Positions 46,501 to 56,261 of a DNA stretch of 64,000 bases are shown piece by piece. Positions within the stretch are counted from its first letter, which is position 1; each line of letters begins with the position of its first letter. The stretch lies in the NCBI RefSeq assembly GCF_964355755.1, contig NC_092674.1:5027001-5091000 (forward strand), given 5' to 3'. The notes beneath the pieces were generated by a model. The model was not told the DNA's origin and did not search any database. It worked only from the letters and a program-made list of their open reading frames with translations. Source of the stretch: Antedon mediterranea (taxonomy: Eukaryota; Echinodermata; Crinoidea; Comatulida; Antedonidae). The position numbers were made by a program, and so were the translations under genes.

Positions 46501-47220
46501 ATAATTGTAGAATATTGATTGAGATGATGCATCTTATTTGCAGGTTTCAGAACACATGGCTCGTGAGAGACGAATCTTACAAGAAAAGACATATCTCCAG
46601 AGGGAGCTAGACAAATTTAAATTGGAAAATTCTAGAACATCAAGGTATTCAAGTTTATTAATTGTACCAAGCGGTGTGTTTTTTTTCATAAAAATTAGTT
46701 GTAAACACTAATACATTATACTAATATTTTTTTAAGAATAGTTCTTGGGCTGGCCCAAGTTATGGTCGTTGCACAGATTCTAACTTAGGTTGCCCAGACG
46801 CTGAACTAAGTTCCCCTGGTGGTGGCCTAAGTTCCTCAGGTCCTGGCCTAAGTTCCCCAGGTGCAGGCATGAGTTCCCCAGGTGCTGGCATGAGTTCCCC
46901 AGATGCTGGCATAAGTTCCCCAGGTGCTGGCCTAAGTTCCCTAGGTGCTGGCATAAGGTCCCCAGACACTGGCCTGAGTTTCTCAGGTTTGTGCAAGTCT
47001 TTTTTAAAGAGTTTATTTCCAACCATACAAAACAAATTGGGGTTGTAAGAAACAAATGCTCTTTTTTTCATCTAGGCTGCCAGAATTTGTAAGAAACACA
47101 CAGAATGATGCAGCGTTTGATCTAGGGTTATCCAGACGATATAAGGGCAGCGCAACATCTGTTGGGTCAGCGAGGTCATCAGTGGGAAGTGGAAGGTCAA
47201 CGCCAGAATTCGCCCTCTAG
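33166..47220 (+). CDS. SCLT1: SCLT1 (sodium channel and clathrin linker 1) orthologue, 19 exons
   Basis: Spliced model: 33166-33202, 33541-33608, 34175-34558, 35652-35702, 36221-36286, 37086-37247, 41134-41225, 41604-41690, 41967-42057, 42169-42339, 42574-42648, 42856-42998, 43116-43308, 43730-43866, 44114-44173, 45436-45514, 45870-45965, 46544-46644, 47076-47220. It totals 2238 nt, or 745 residues plus TAG, against about 690 in vertebrates. All introns are GT-AG and all phases agree. The product is coiled coil almost throughout. Landmarks shared with vertebrate SCLT1: EIEFLRDQ at the N-terminus, LSPLVAEYDK, VRKQCNI and ELRQMLTSQQ. SCLT1 sits at centriole distal appendages and is needed for ciliogenesis. 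In mammals it also links clathrin to Nav1.8. Confidence 0.92.
35228..35449 (-). mobile_element. SINE family 2 copy in SCLT1 intron 3
   Basis: Inverse orientation. The tRNA-like head lies at the right (CTCACTC at 35443-35449, CCGCTCGGCCA complementary to the A-box region). The body contains CCCCCTACTCGTCTCGAAAG. It lacks the TCAATCAA tail seen at 22558. Confidence 0.75.
35652..37247 (+). CDS. SCLT1: SCLT1 exons 4-6 (coiled coil)
   Basis: Exon 4 is 35652-35702 (51 nt), exon 5 is 36221-36286 (66 nt) and exon 6 is 37086-37247 (162 nt). All are phase 0 on both sides. Products: RVLQEAELHSQTHQAIQ; EKGTELIGENQQLQTKTQRL; then SSQNEEIESLRTQLTKARND and ESLQDQIKKK. The last aligns with the vertebrate segment ending LQGQMKKK. 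Confidence 0.88.
35835..36140 (+). mobile_element. SINE family 1 copy with amplified B-box units
   Basis: GTGGAGCTGTAGCTTGGAGG at the start is the A-box region. The B-box segment is then repeated four to five times (about 35870-35990) as GGTTCAATCCTGACCTAGTG or close variants, with GTGCCAGGG spacers of about 25-27 bases. The normal body AACTCCACTCCCTAAGCC and 3' end GGGTATGAAACAAAAAAAA follow. Confidence 0.75.
36405..36712 (+). mobile_element. Degenerate SINE family 2 copy
   Basis: TGGCTGAGCAGTTAGGACAG corresponds to the A-box of the copy at 22239. Further on, CTTGGATAAGGACTAAGACA, GTCCAGTGTACACAG and AAGTAGGGGGTTACCCC match its body. The B-box region is eroded. Confidence 0.6.
37278..40472. 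mobile_element. 3.2-kb foldback palindrome in SCLT1 intron 6
   Basis: AGTCCAGGAGTATTAGAC near 37281 is matched inversely by GTCTAATACTCCTGGACT at about 40452-40470. The arms (37281-38222 and 39325-40470) remain similar across about 0.9-1.1 kb, including TCAAAATGGCGGCCATCTTA at one end and its complement at the other. Each arm contains internal tandem copies of a block of roughly 0.3 kb marked by ATCTCATCAACGACTGGCCG. The loop (38223-39324) has no ORF. It resembles a foldback (FB)-type DNA element; the family is not known to me. Confidence 0.8.
40473..40804. mobile_element. MITE family A copy 1, with expanded 21-bp internal array
   Basis: Left end AGCTTTGTCTACACTATCAA, right end AAGTTTGATAGTGTAGA. 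In between, GTGCCCAAATATGGTAGTGAT is repeated about ten times, where other copies have one or two. It abuts the foldback element exactly. The open frames on both strands here are products of the 21-bp period. Confidence 0.8.
40930..41107. mobile_element. MITE family A copy 2
   Basis: Starts TCTCTGTCTACACTATC and has the central palindromic part (CATATATGGACATGA, then CACTACCATATTT), followed by GTCAAACTGGTTTGAT. Two CCCAAATATGGTAGTGAT-like units lie beyond the damaged right end. It ends 26 bases before SCLT1 exon 7. Confidence 0.65.
41134..43308 (+). CDS. SCLT1: SCLT1 exons 7-13 (central coiled coil)
   Basis: Exons 41134-41225, 41604-41690, 41967-42057, 42169-42339, 42574-42648, 42856-42998 and 43116-43308. 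They contain KASDNRLMELQ, CSDAEKREREATMQVKDSIQ, RTRQEVDNVRKQCNINIAKL, EKRAVEEELQKMYKEGM and RALNAERLRIESE. KKQCNI-, KKAVEEEL- and YREG-like motifs at the same places in vertebrate SCLT1 confirm the order. The exon 7/8 and 8/9 junctions split codons after two bases, and so does 12/13. The translation stays open across all of them. Confidence 0.9.
41255..41452 (+). mobile_element. SINE family 1 copy in SCLT1 intron 7
   Basis: GAGTGGAGTTGTGGCTTTTGG (A-box region), GGGTCCTGGGTTGAAGTCTC (B-box region) and CCACTCCCAAAGAGG match the copy at 9028. The 3' end is diverged. Confidence 0.7.
41770..41883. mobile_element. MITE family A copy 3
   Basis: AGCTCTGTCTACACTATCAA start, two 21-bp units, and ATATATGGGCT at a truncated right end. 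TTA is duplicated on both sides (41767-41769 and 41884-41886). In SCLT1 intron 8. Confidence 0.75.
43430..43690. mobile_element. MITE family A copies 4 and 5, side by side
   Basis: Copy 4 (43430-43567) runs from GCTCTTTCAAAACTATCAAC to GATAGTGTAGACAGAGCT, flanked by TAA. Copy 5 (43577-43690) begins AGCTCTGTCTACATTGTCAA nine bases later and lacks a proper right end. Both lie in SCLT1 intron 13, ending about 40 bases before exon 14. Confidence 0.75.
43730..44173 (+). CDS. SCLT1: SCLT1 exons 14-15
   Basis: Exon 14 (43730-43866) encodes MEHEMNQLRREYEIRFETLE and ELRQMLTSQQRISAK. Exon 15 (44114-44173) completes KWREESKSLAQKFESKVKEL. These match the vertebrate stretch with HLLATQQKAANRWKEETKKL closely. 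It is one of the best conserved parts of the protein. Confidence 0.92.
44573..44690 (+). mobile_element. tRNA-like SINE fragment (family 3)
   Basis: GACAGTGTGGTGTAATGGTT is like a tRNA A-box region, and GTCGCTGGTTGAAGCCCC like a B-box region. A long T-rich stretch follows. Similar B-box-plus-TTTCTCAT fragments occur at 50683-50765 and 60288-60375, and inverted at 62650-62705; grouping them is tentative. Confidence 0.45.
44895..45196 (-). mobile_element. SINE family 2 copy in SCLT1 intron 15
   Basis: Inverse orientation with the tRNA-like head at the right end (CTCACTC at 45190-45196). The internal body is close to the copy at 22239: GAGACCAGTCTTTGACTGAA and GGGGTTACCCCGGTGT on the minus strand. 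Confidence 0.8.
45436..45965 (+). CDS. SCLT1: SCLT1 exons 16-17
   Basis: Exon 16 (45436-45514) encodes LENSTQKQRCKELTLQLTNS. Exon 17 (45870-45965) encodes AEHKLAELSDINKKLHQKIT through DSSKKK. The donor of exon 17 is the weak AAA/GTGATA. Reading through would give two more residues and a TAA, so an alternative shorter protein ending here is possible. Confidence 0.85.
45599..45737. mobile_element. MITE family A copy 6
   Basis: TGCTCTGTCTGCACTATCAA at the left, GATAGTGTAAACAGAACA at the right, with TTA on both sides (45596-45598 and 45738-45740). It lies in SCLT1 intron 16. Confidence 0.8.
46114..46395 (+). mobile_element. SINE family 1 copy with nested insertion
   Basis: The SINE starts TTGGAGCTGTAGCTT, then is interrupted by (AAT)n and TAGTATTTATATAGCGCC (46130-46193). 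TAGCTT occurs on both sides of the interruption, like a 6-bp target duplication. The SINE resumes with GGTGGTTAACA, the B-box GGGTTCAATCC and the end GGATGCGTATGAAATAAAAA. Confidence 0.7.
46544..47220 (+). CDS. SCLT1: SCLT1 exons 18-19 (C-terminus)
   Basis: Exon 18 (46544-46644) encodes ERRILQEKTYLQRELDKFK, ending in a split codon. Exon 19 (47076-47220) gives RLPEFVRNTQNDAAFDLG, then a Ser/Arg/Gly-rich tail SVGSARSSVGSGRSTP, and stops with TAG at 47218. A candidate poly(A) signal AATAAA lies at 47546-47551. Confidence 0.85.
46775..46985 (+). repeat. 24-bp minisatellite in SCLT1 intron 18
   Basis: About eight to nine units of AAGTTCCCCAGGTGCTGGC followed by ATGAG or CTAAG. As 24 is a multiple of 3, long open frames appear on the minus strand; these are not genes. 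The array starts about 130 bases after exon 18. Confidence 0.8.
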
Positions 47221-47757
47221 GATCAGTATAAATTTTATAAACTTTTCTTGCCATCGATCGAAATATTGTCTCTCTGCCTCAAATACTTCATTTTCAAAGT
47301 GCGATCATACAAACTTTATTCATTCGTTTTTATCCAGGTTGAATGGTGATTTTGAAAGAAATTTTGTTTGCTTTACCTTGATAATATACACATTGAACAA
47401 ACAAAACATTCCATTTTTATTGTTGTTTGTAAATACATTTTTCAATTTTTATTACATTACTTATTTTAAATTTTTTACTATATATTTGTAAATATCTTTA
47501 AATTAATAATTTTTAATATTAATTTAAAGAGTTTTTCCCGAAAATAATAAATTTAATTCTACTCTGGTCTAATGACATTTTGATAAAATTGCTAAACAGG
47601 ACATTGAAACAATGCATATTCAACCGGCAATTTACATATTCAACAGCCAATTGCATATTCAACAGCCAATTTGCATATTTTGAATTGTGTACACATCTTA
47701 AAGACTTGCTTGATTTGACGTGCTTACTCTATATTATTATAAAGTGAATAATTCTAA

Positions 47758-47968
47758 AGCTGTCTACACTATCAAACTAGTTTGAGAAAAGAGTGTGATG
47801 TGCCCAAATAATATGGTAATTTCATTTCATCTTTTATTTCGGAAAAAAGAATACAAAGTACAAAATTCTCCATGGCACAAAAATATGGTAGTGATATGAC
47901 ATCATCATGTCCATGTATGCGCACATCACATTTTTTGTTACATTAAGTTTTATAGTGTAGACAGAGCT
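47758..47968. mobile_element. MITE family A copy 7, interrupted
   Basis: AGCTGTCTACACTATCAAAC at the left and TTATAGTGTAGACAGAGCT at the right. About 60 unrelated bases (about 47817-47880, with TTTTATTTCGGAAAAAAG) split the central part. Confidence 0.7.
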
Positions 47969-48408
47969 TTACATATTCCAAATTAAAACTAATGAAATAA
48001 ACTTTAAATAATAATTAAATATAATAATTCTAAAAATGAATTGATGTGATAAATAATTAAAACGAACAATAAAGTTATAACAGTAAACGTTTATATATTT
48101 GTATTTCTATATTAATTTTAGAGAGTACTGTTGCATGATGGGTAAAAATGAGTAATTTCCTGTGTCAAGTTGTGATAATTAACTAATTTCATTTTAACAC
48201 CAAGAACTTGTTTTTGGAAGTAGGGGTAATTAATCAATTTTAAAATTCTTTATTTTTAATTGGAAAAATGTCAAACATAGGAAACAGAAAACCTCAAAAT
48301 GTTATTTCAATTAAGACGATGTATATAGGTTGGTTACGTTTTTAATCCAGTGGGGAAGTAAGGGGTTGGTTATTTTAGTTGTCAAAACGGGTGAACACAC
48401 TCTCCTAA

Positions 48409-48568
48409 AGCTCTGTCTACACTATCAAACTATTTTGACAAAGAATGTGTGATGTGCCCAAATATGATAGTGATATTCCCAAAAATGGTAGTAACATGAC
48501 ATCATCATTTCCATATATGGGCACATCACATTTTTTGTCACATAAAGTTTGATAGCGTAGACAAAGCT
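48409..48568. mobile_element. MITE family A copy 8 (best target duplication)
   Basis: Complete 160-bp element. AGCTCTGTCTACACTATCAA starts it and TTGATAGCGTAGACAAAGCT ends it. Exact TAA lies at 48406-48408 and 48569-48571. The core has two CCCAAATATGATAGTGATAT-like units and a CCATATATGGGCACATCACA segment. Confidence 0.85.
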
Positions 48569-48713
48569 TAAGGCACCCCTGGAATTGAAATCATATTTCA
48601 CCAAATATAAAATGCCTGTCCCAAATTCAGATTTTTAAAGTAAATCAAACCAGGTACATTTGTGTTGAGTGTAGCTGTTTTAAACATGTTTAGTTTTATA
48701 GTTAATCAGTTAA

Positions 48714-48862
48714 AGCTCTGTCTACACTATCAAACTAGTTTGTTTGTGATGTGCCCAAATATGGAGTGATTTGCTCAAATATGGTAGTGATATGACATCA
48801 TGTCCATATATGGGCACATCACATTTTTTTGTCACATCAAATTTGATAGTGTAGACAGAGCT
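48714..48862. mobile_element. MITE family A copy 9
   Basis: Ends AGCTCTGTCTACACTATCAA and TTTGATAGTGTAGACAGAGCT's complementary arm. TAA at 48711-48713 and 48863-48865. It is slightly shorter at the left interior than copy 8. Confidence 0.85.
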
Positions 48863-49000
48863 TAAAATGTATTAATTTTTTTTAATGAAAATTTAAATTC
48901 TGTTCAATCCACTTAAAATTTAAATAAATAAATAAATAAATGTATTCGTTAAATTAACAAAATTAATTGGTTTTTTTTTTATCTCAAATCAAGCTATACA

Positions 49001-51024
49001 CATGTAATATCATTTTTTCCATTTGTCCAACAAATTCGCTCTACTTATTATATATTCCTGAAGAATGCTTTTTGCATATAGGAAGTGATTGATTAATGTA
49101 AAGGCGATATTTCAACTCTGTATCATATTTTGTATTGTTCAGTCAATGGATTCTAAGGATGAATATGTTATTCTTACTTACTGCTGATTGCTTTCTCCAA
49201 GTCATTACAAAAACATCAATACCTAATTATTATGGAATATTCCATTTTCATATAGGTATGTACTAAAGCGAATTTGTGTGTGGTATTTTTGCATTCAATT
49301 TGCTAATATTTGCTTAATATTAAAGACATACCAGTATTTTGTATTGGAATATATAGGACATTTAATTAGTATGTTATTAATAGTATTTTTTTTCTTCCAA
49401 TAATTGTTGCATATAAATATGTGTAATAAATAAAACTCTATAGGCCTAATAGGTAATATATGGTTGTTCTATACAACAATTATTATATTTTATAAGCCTA
49501 GGATGGTAGTCACAATAAAATAGATCAATTCAATATTTCAATTAATTAATTAATTATTATTAATTAATTACAATTTTTATTTTATTTATTCAAATTCTAG
49601 CATCCCTGAAATAAAATTTGTATGAATAATGAATTTAATAAATATATTTTGGTTTCTTTTTAGAAGCTATGTAGATGGATGGCGATGAATGGATGGACAG
49701 TAGTAGGCCTACTTTTAATAGAGGATATTAATATTTTATTGAGTTTTTTAAAAGAATAGAATTTATAAAATTGTTAAGAAAAAATGAAAAAGCATAAACC
49801 ATACAAAATGCCAAAAATAAATAAAAACGAATATTTAAAAAGGAAAAAAAAAATCAGAAAAGAGAATTACTAAACCAATAATCAAAAATTAAATATTTAT
49901 ATTGTTGATTTATGGAGTGTAATGTTTTTATATTCACATACGCATGCATGAATATTGTATCAGCATTCCTGGTTGTTGTATTCATTTATTTGACAGATGA
50001 ATGCCACGCTCCACTGCACATCCAATGTGTGAAGGAACACTAGTAGAAGATACAGTGTTCTAAGACTGCATACATACACGATATTGACTGCATGCCTCAG
50101 TATCATTAGGCGAGTCTTCATTGATATTAGCAGGGTATTCGGATGTTAAGCTTTCGGTAATCATGGCTAATTCATACGGCTTTCCCCCGGAGAACTAACA
50201 TTATAATTCAAAGAAAAACCAGCGAGCATGAACATTGATGTAAGAAAACGGTGAGTCATTTTTTTTTTCTTCATATCTTCGTATCTCTGTTTAAGTATAA
50301 ATAATTGAAATAATAACTTGCGCTTTCTTTGGTGTTATCATAATAATAATAATATAATAACAAATATGTTTGTATTTTATTATCTGTATGGTATGCGTTT
50401 AATATCCAATACTCTATTCAAAAGTTATATTACATAATTTATACATATTTTTAAATATAATTACTTCCAGTCTTTTATTACTGCTTGGGTAATAATATTT
50501 TACAATATCAAATTTTATTTTTTTTTAAGTTTATGTATTGACATTATTTATCTGTTGCATACTAAAAATATATATATTTACACTGTACTATATTTTATAC
50601 TACAGTACGTTTGAAAGGACACCTTTGGGTCCCAACTAAGTGTCCCTTTAATAGAAGTGTCCATACATATATATATATATAGCAGACGGTCCGAGTTCGA
50701 GTCTCGGTTGGGGCGACTTTTTCTCATTCTCCCAGATTTCCTCATCTTTATCGTTTCAAAAATTAATTAAATAATTTTCAGTGTATCACCGGGCGGTTTG
50801 GAATTTATTTCTATGCCTGTTGTGTTTATATATATATATAGTGTTATATGTTTTCCCCTGTTTGTTTCACAAGAAATTGTTCCCTTACAAGGGAATCTCC
50901 TGAAGAAGGGTTTCCCAAAGGAGGGGTTCTATGGTACTGGGTATCTTAAAATATTTAAACCTTTTGAAGATTTGACTTCTTGCAATTTTCTATTCACAGT
51001 TTGTACAGTATAAGCAATTTCTTA
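49001..51024. other. Non-coding AT-rich region
   Basis: No gene supported. A tRNA-like segment GGTCCGAGTTCGAGTCTCGG at 50686-50706 with TTTCTCATTCTCCCAGATTT after it is a SINE fragment. A short exon-like sequence ends at CG/GTGAGT at about 50249, with an ATG at 50229; it could be the first exon of an unseen gene. Confidence 0.35.
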
Positions 51025-51186
51025 AGCTCATGTCACGTCTACACTATCAAACTTGTTTGACAAAAAAAGTGTGATGTGCCCAAATATGGTATTGATATTT
51101 CCAAATATGGTGGTGATATGACATCATCATGTCCATATGGGCACATCATATTTTTTGTCACATAGTTTGATAGTGTAGACAGAGCT
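51025..51186. mobile_element. MITE family A copy 10
   Basis: Left AGCTCATGTCACGTCTACAC (with a few extra bases), right TTTGATAGTGTAGACAGAGC. TTA is duplicated on both sides. Confidence 0.8.
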
Positions 51187-54100
51187 TTAGAATTGATGTG
51201 TCCGACAACAGCTTATTTTCCTGTTATAAATATTATTTTACATTTTTCTAAACTTTCTGTATTAATTACATTATTAATGCAATATACATCTCATACAGTA
51301 CAACCACTTGTTTATGAAATAGCTAGGTTTTAATTAAAGAATGACTCATCATTATAATGTAAGGAGAGTAATTATTCCAGAAGGAATGATGTTATTAGAA
51401 TTATATGCTAATCACAAAATAAATGATCTTAGTGGTAGTGCTCATATTAATCATAATGTTATGAACATTGTTTAAAAGTGATATTTTTTAAAAAATTATC
51501 AAAATTTGAATTTATGACAAATCATCTCATAATATTACCTTTTCATTGTTTTCAGTATTTCTAATTGTTTTTTTACTTTTTTTAATAATGGTGCTTGTAC
51601 ATGTTTTCTTTGAGTTTGTGAGCTTGTCACTAGCTGTTGTTTAGGTCATCTTCAATATACAAGGTTTATTATTACCCCATGGTTTAATTAATTAGAAATT
51701 AAAAACTGTCAATTGTAAACTTAAGTATAATAAATATATATTTGGCAGAATTTGATGTGATCCTCACTTAGTTTACACCCCTCTAAATTTGAATGCCAAT
51801 ATTAAACCGCATTCTCATTTTAAAATGTCCATTCTGAAATATTGTGATAGGCTAAGAAGTAGGTATGTTCATATTCAATAATTTAGACCTCTTACACAAT
51901 GAGCGAAATGAGCAGAAAACCGCGTAGGTTGTCCCACGTAGAATCTCTATGCTCTGGGGAAAGCGCCCGTCCCCTCTGCATTTTGTGTAAATGGTCATAA
52001 GGTCGAATAACTTAGATTCTATATTTTTATTATCGTTACCGCTCATCGGTGTAAATTGACCTTTACAGTACTGTATTTCACAAATTCTTTATACACTCCC
52101 CTGAATCCTATTGGCATAATTTATTTAGTTTTGAGTTAATTATTGATGTTAATAAATTATTTGCAACGTAATTATCATACATTATTGATTCTACTCCAGA
52201 CAATCCTCTGGCTTTTGAATAATTTCTTCTTTGACATTTCAAGCCTCTGTGATTGCATTTAAGATGTTGTATACAAGATTTATTCTCAGAACGTGATTGA
52301 TTATAGAAAACAAGATTGTTAGATTAAATTAGAAAGAATCAATAGTAGAATAGATAAACTAGCTTGATAGAACTTAAATGTTTTAAATATTAAAAAGATT
52401 GTTCATGTTTCAAGTCATATACGCATGTTGATGGTGGAGTTTCAAGGTAGTTCCTGAATTCTGGGCTTAAAAAAAGCACATTTTAAAAGATTCACTTCTT
52501 GAGGTTCACATAAACCCAGTACAGTAATTTGCATTTTTTGCGTACCACCCTATAATTTTTATAAAAGGTCACATTCATAAAAGACCTAGATGACTAAATA
52601 TTTAACCTGTTCAAGCTTAGTTATTTACCTGGGTATACTTGGCAATCTACCCTGGAAAGTTGATTTACCCGGGTAAGTTGGTGATCTACCCAGCAAAGCT
52701 AATTTACCCGGTAACTTGGAGATCTATCCAGGAAAGCTAATTTACCTAGGTACGTTGGTGATATACCCAGCCGACCGACATAGTGAGCTGTAGAGTCGCG
52801 TTGTCATAAATTTTGTTGTTTTTCTGTAAATAACTGTATTATTTTTGCATACTATATTCTTGTCCTCTTCCCTATTTCCAAATTTTGCTGGTTGAAAAAA
52901 AAATTATAAATATGCAATTACTCATTCCAATTAATAGTTACTGCAGTAATGATATTATATTGTCTTTTCAAACGTATGTTTGTTTAGGGTTCATTTGTTG
53001 TTTGTTATGTATCATAATTCATAGTCAATGTAAGTAAGGTCGAATACTGTACTGTATGAATTGTACTTTTGTAGGTTAATCTCACACATCTGGTCACATG
53101 TATATTACATCAATTTGATGTCATTTAAGAATTGAAAGTACAAATGTTAGTTCACAAACATGGCCATTTAGTATCCCCATTTCCACTTTCTCTGGAAAAA
53201 TATTAGAAACAAGTGTCATATGGGGTCTATATATCCACAGAGATGTAGCTAAGAAAGTGTAGTGTGTCAAAAGAGGTAAGGGTGGTTGGGAAAACAATAT
53301 AACAGTACTTCCAGGTATCTGAGCGTCCTTTGGTGGAAGCTGTGGTAATATTAGGCTGGGTGTAAGACCTAAAAATAAGCTGGATTGTGTGATTTCATCT
53401 GTGCATATGATTTCAATCAATGGCATTAAAGAATGCATGTTTCAAATATTGCGTGATTCCATTAATGCCATTTTCAAATATCTTAAATATGAGACAAGAT
53501 ACCAAATACCAGACAGGTCTAATCATGGCTTAATGAAACACAGGCATTTCTTTTAATTGGAATCAATTAAAAGTTGCTTTTATCAGATTGTGAAATCTCC
53601 TTATTAACCAGCAGAAGTTTGTCTTGTTACAGTAGAATAATTATTTGTATCATAATAATACTGTATGGAAGTGCGTACAAGTTTCAGTGCACAAGAAGAT
53701 TTATAAAATTTATAAATCAGAATTAAATAAAATATAAAAATGAAAAACAAATTTGGATAAACTTTAAGCTTTAACAAATTAACATATTCTCTCCCAAAAT
53801 TTTATTTAAATGCATGATTTAATTGCATTTGATAACTGCTATTCTGGTGGAACCTGACATGTCAATATTTAGTTAGTGTTAATCCCTTAACATGCGGCCA
53901 GGGACCATCTTAGAAAATCTTCATACCCACCTCCTCATTCAAAAAACGCATAATGTTATTGACAGCATATATTGCTGTAATGTGATTCATATTCTCCTGC
54001 AATGAGAGTCATTACCAAATTGGTGTTGTCTCGCAAAATCGAAGAATTTAATTAGTTCCGCGCACGAGACACTGTCTGGTTATTGTCACATTTTAAATTC

Positions 54101-54435
54101 ATCATGGAATCTGGATTAATAAGAGAGATTGTAAGTCTTTCTTAATGGTCATTTAGACTCATAATGGAGGTAGGATTTCATTCAGAGGTCTGGAGTTGAT
54201 CGGGAAAATGTGTTTTTAAAATTACTCATACAAGTAAAAGCTTGATTATTTTTTCTTTATTATTTTTCTTAATCTATGTGGCACGTAAACATTTTAGTTT
54301 CAGCAGCGTAATTGTATGATATACTAAACGTAATTTTACTGTATGGGTTTTTTTGAAAGTAATATTGTAGTACCTGTATGTGTATATACAGAGTACTATA
54401 CTGTCAAATATGTATTAAAGTACAACCCATTTCTG
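51187..54435. other. Non-coding AT-rich region
   Basis: Nothing coding is supported. At 52626-52770 there are about four diverged tandem units of roughly 40 bases with TTTACCCGGGTAA and GGTGATCTACCCAG. They are followed at 52766-52800 by an inverted fragment of the GTCGGTCG element. Confidence 0.4.
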
Positions 54436-54838
54436 GGACACCCCTATTCAACTGACACCCCTATTCAACTGACACCCCTATTCAGGGGATACCCCTATTT
54501 AAGGGACACCCCTATTTAAGGGACACCCCTATTTAAGGGACACCCCTATTCAACTGACACCCCTATTCAGGGGACACCCCTATTTAAGGGACACCCCTAT
54601 TCAACTGACACCCCTATTCAACTGACACCCCTATTCAACTGACACCCCTATTCAGGGGACACCCCTATTTAAGGGACACCCCTATTCAACTGACACCCCT
54701 ATTCAACTGACACCCCTATTCAACTGACACCCCTATTCAGGGGACACCCCTATTTAAGGGACACCCCTATTCAAGGGACACCCCTATTCAAGGGACACCC
54801 CTATTCAAGGGACACCCATATTCAAGGGACACCCCTAC
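54436..54838 (+). repeat. 17-bp minisatellite with higher-order structure
   Basis: About 23 units of ACACCCCTATTCAACTG and its variants ending TCAGGGG, TTTAAGGG or TCAAGGG, all 17 bp. Variants follow the order A-A-A-B-C twice in succession, an 85-bp higher-order period, and the 3' end is a run of the TCAAGGG form. Confidence 0.85.
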
Positions 54839-56261
54839 ATGTATGAGGGAATATTTTGAATGTGAAATTAACCAAGGACAAAATATGTTTTTTAATGGCC
54901 AACCCATATTCAGAAGACACCGTTTTGGGTCTTGAAGCTGTCCCCCTAATAGAGGTTCCACAGTATTATAAATAACATATCGTTTTTCAAGAAGTTTTGC
55001 TGAAGCCACCGTTTTTGTGTACCTGGTTGAATTTATTCATTCAGTAGTTTATTTTAAAATTATAATATGAAATTATATTGCAATATTGATTGTTTTGTTA
55101 CTTACTGGTTTATGGTTTTCAAACATGGTATTAATTCATTGTATTGTTTCAGTTTGTCAGGATGTGGTATTTTTGTATCCACACTGGCACATTTTAGATG
55201 ATCATATGAAAAATACTGTATAAAGATTCAATTGTTTGTAGCCAACGCAGATATTTTGGTTTGGCGTTCTTTCCCAAATTTGTCTTGGCCACCAGTGGGC
55301 TTGCATTGGACTATCTATCAAAGCTGTGATAGGTTGATTAATTTATATTTAATAATACAGTAGTAATATTCATAACTTTAATTTTCATATTTTCGTTTCA
55401 GGTTCTCAGATATTTATAAACATTGTCATGTGGCTTTATAATTATTGAATTATTAAAATGTTACTTAATGGCTCTAATTTTGTTTTCATACAGAAATTCT
55501 TGTGTGTAAATCCTTTATTTTGGGATCGTCATAGACGTCAAATAAAGTAATCCATCACAAATAGGTAAGGAATATGTTTTTAAATTGATGAATAAACTTT
55601 AATAATATTTGAGCATATATTATTTAAGTTTGGTAAAATGTATATACTGTAAGTAATACACGTTTTAAGCTCTGTCAAACTTTATGTGACAAAAAATGTG
55701 ATGTGCCCATATATGGACATGATGATGTCATATCAATACCATATTTGAGCATATCCCTACCATATTTGGGCACATCACTTGTTTGTCAAACTTATAGTTT
55801 GATAATGTAGACAGAGCTTTAGGTGAGATAAGCAAGTTATTATTATAGTAAGAGCAGTTTTACTAATGTTTGTGACTGATCTCATAAAACATCTTTAGTA
55901 CTAAAAGTCTACTAAACATGCAATTCTGTAGCAACATCAATTACATGATGTTACTAAAACAATAAATAAAATGTATGACTCTGGTAGTTATTTCTCAGAA
56001 AGAATTGATTAATTGTTTAATTCCAACATAAAACTCTAAATACTTCTTCAAAGAACTTTAGAAATATTTTTTACAAACATCAATTTTGTTGATACACACA
56101 TAACTTATTTTGTTTTCGTTAAAACAACATTTGATACCTCTACTCTACTATAATTATACTTTCCAATATTTGACAGAAGCAGATCTAGGGACAGCAGCGG
56201 GAGAGCACTAGAGACTATGTTAGATTAGTATTGTTAGTATTTTTTTATTAAAGAAAATTTC
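54839..56261. other. Non-coding region with one MITE
   Basis: Apart from the MITE at 55668-55818 nothing is recognised. Short exon-like intervals between AG and GT sites (for example about 55494-55564) have no coding continuity. Confidence 0.35.
55668..55818. mobile_element. MITE family A copy 11
   Basis: AGCTCTGTCAAACTTTATGT at the left, GATAATGTAGACAGAGCT at the right, and TTA on both sides. The 5' arm is shortened. Confidence 0.75.

Larger units (their letters stand above)
47221..49000. other. SCLT1 3' UTR and downstream non-coding region
   Basis: Contains the candidate poly(A) signal of SCLT1 and three MITE family A copies (listed separately). No ORF or exon is supported. Confidence 0.5.

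Noticed and set aside
46760-47071. Minus-strand frames with repeated PGELMPAPGEL
   Set aside because: Translation of the 24-bp minisatellite in SCLT1 intron 18.
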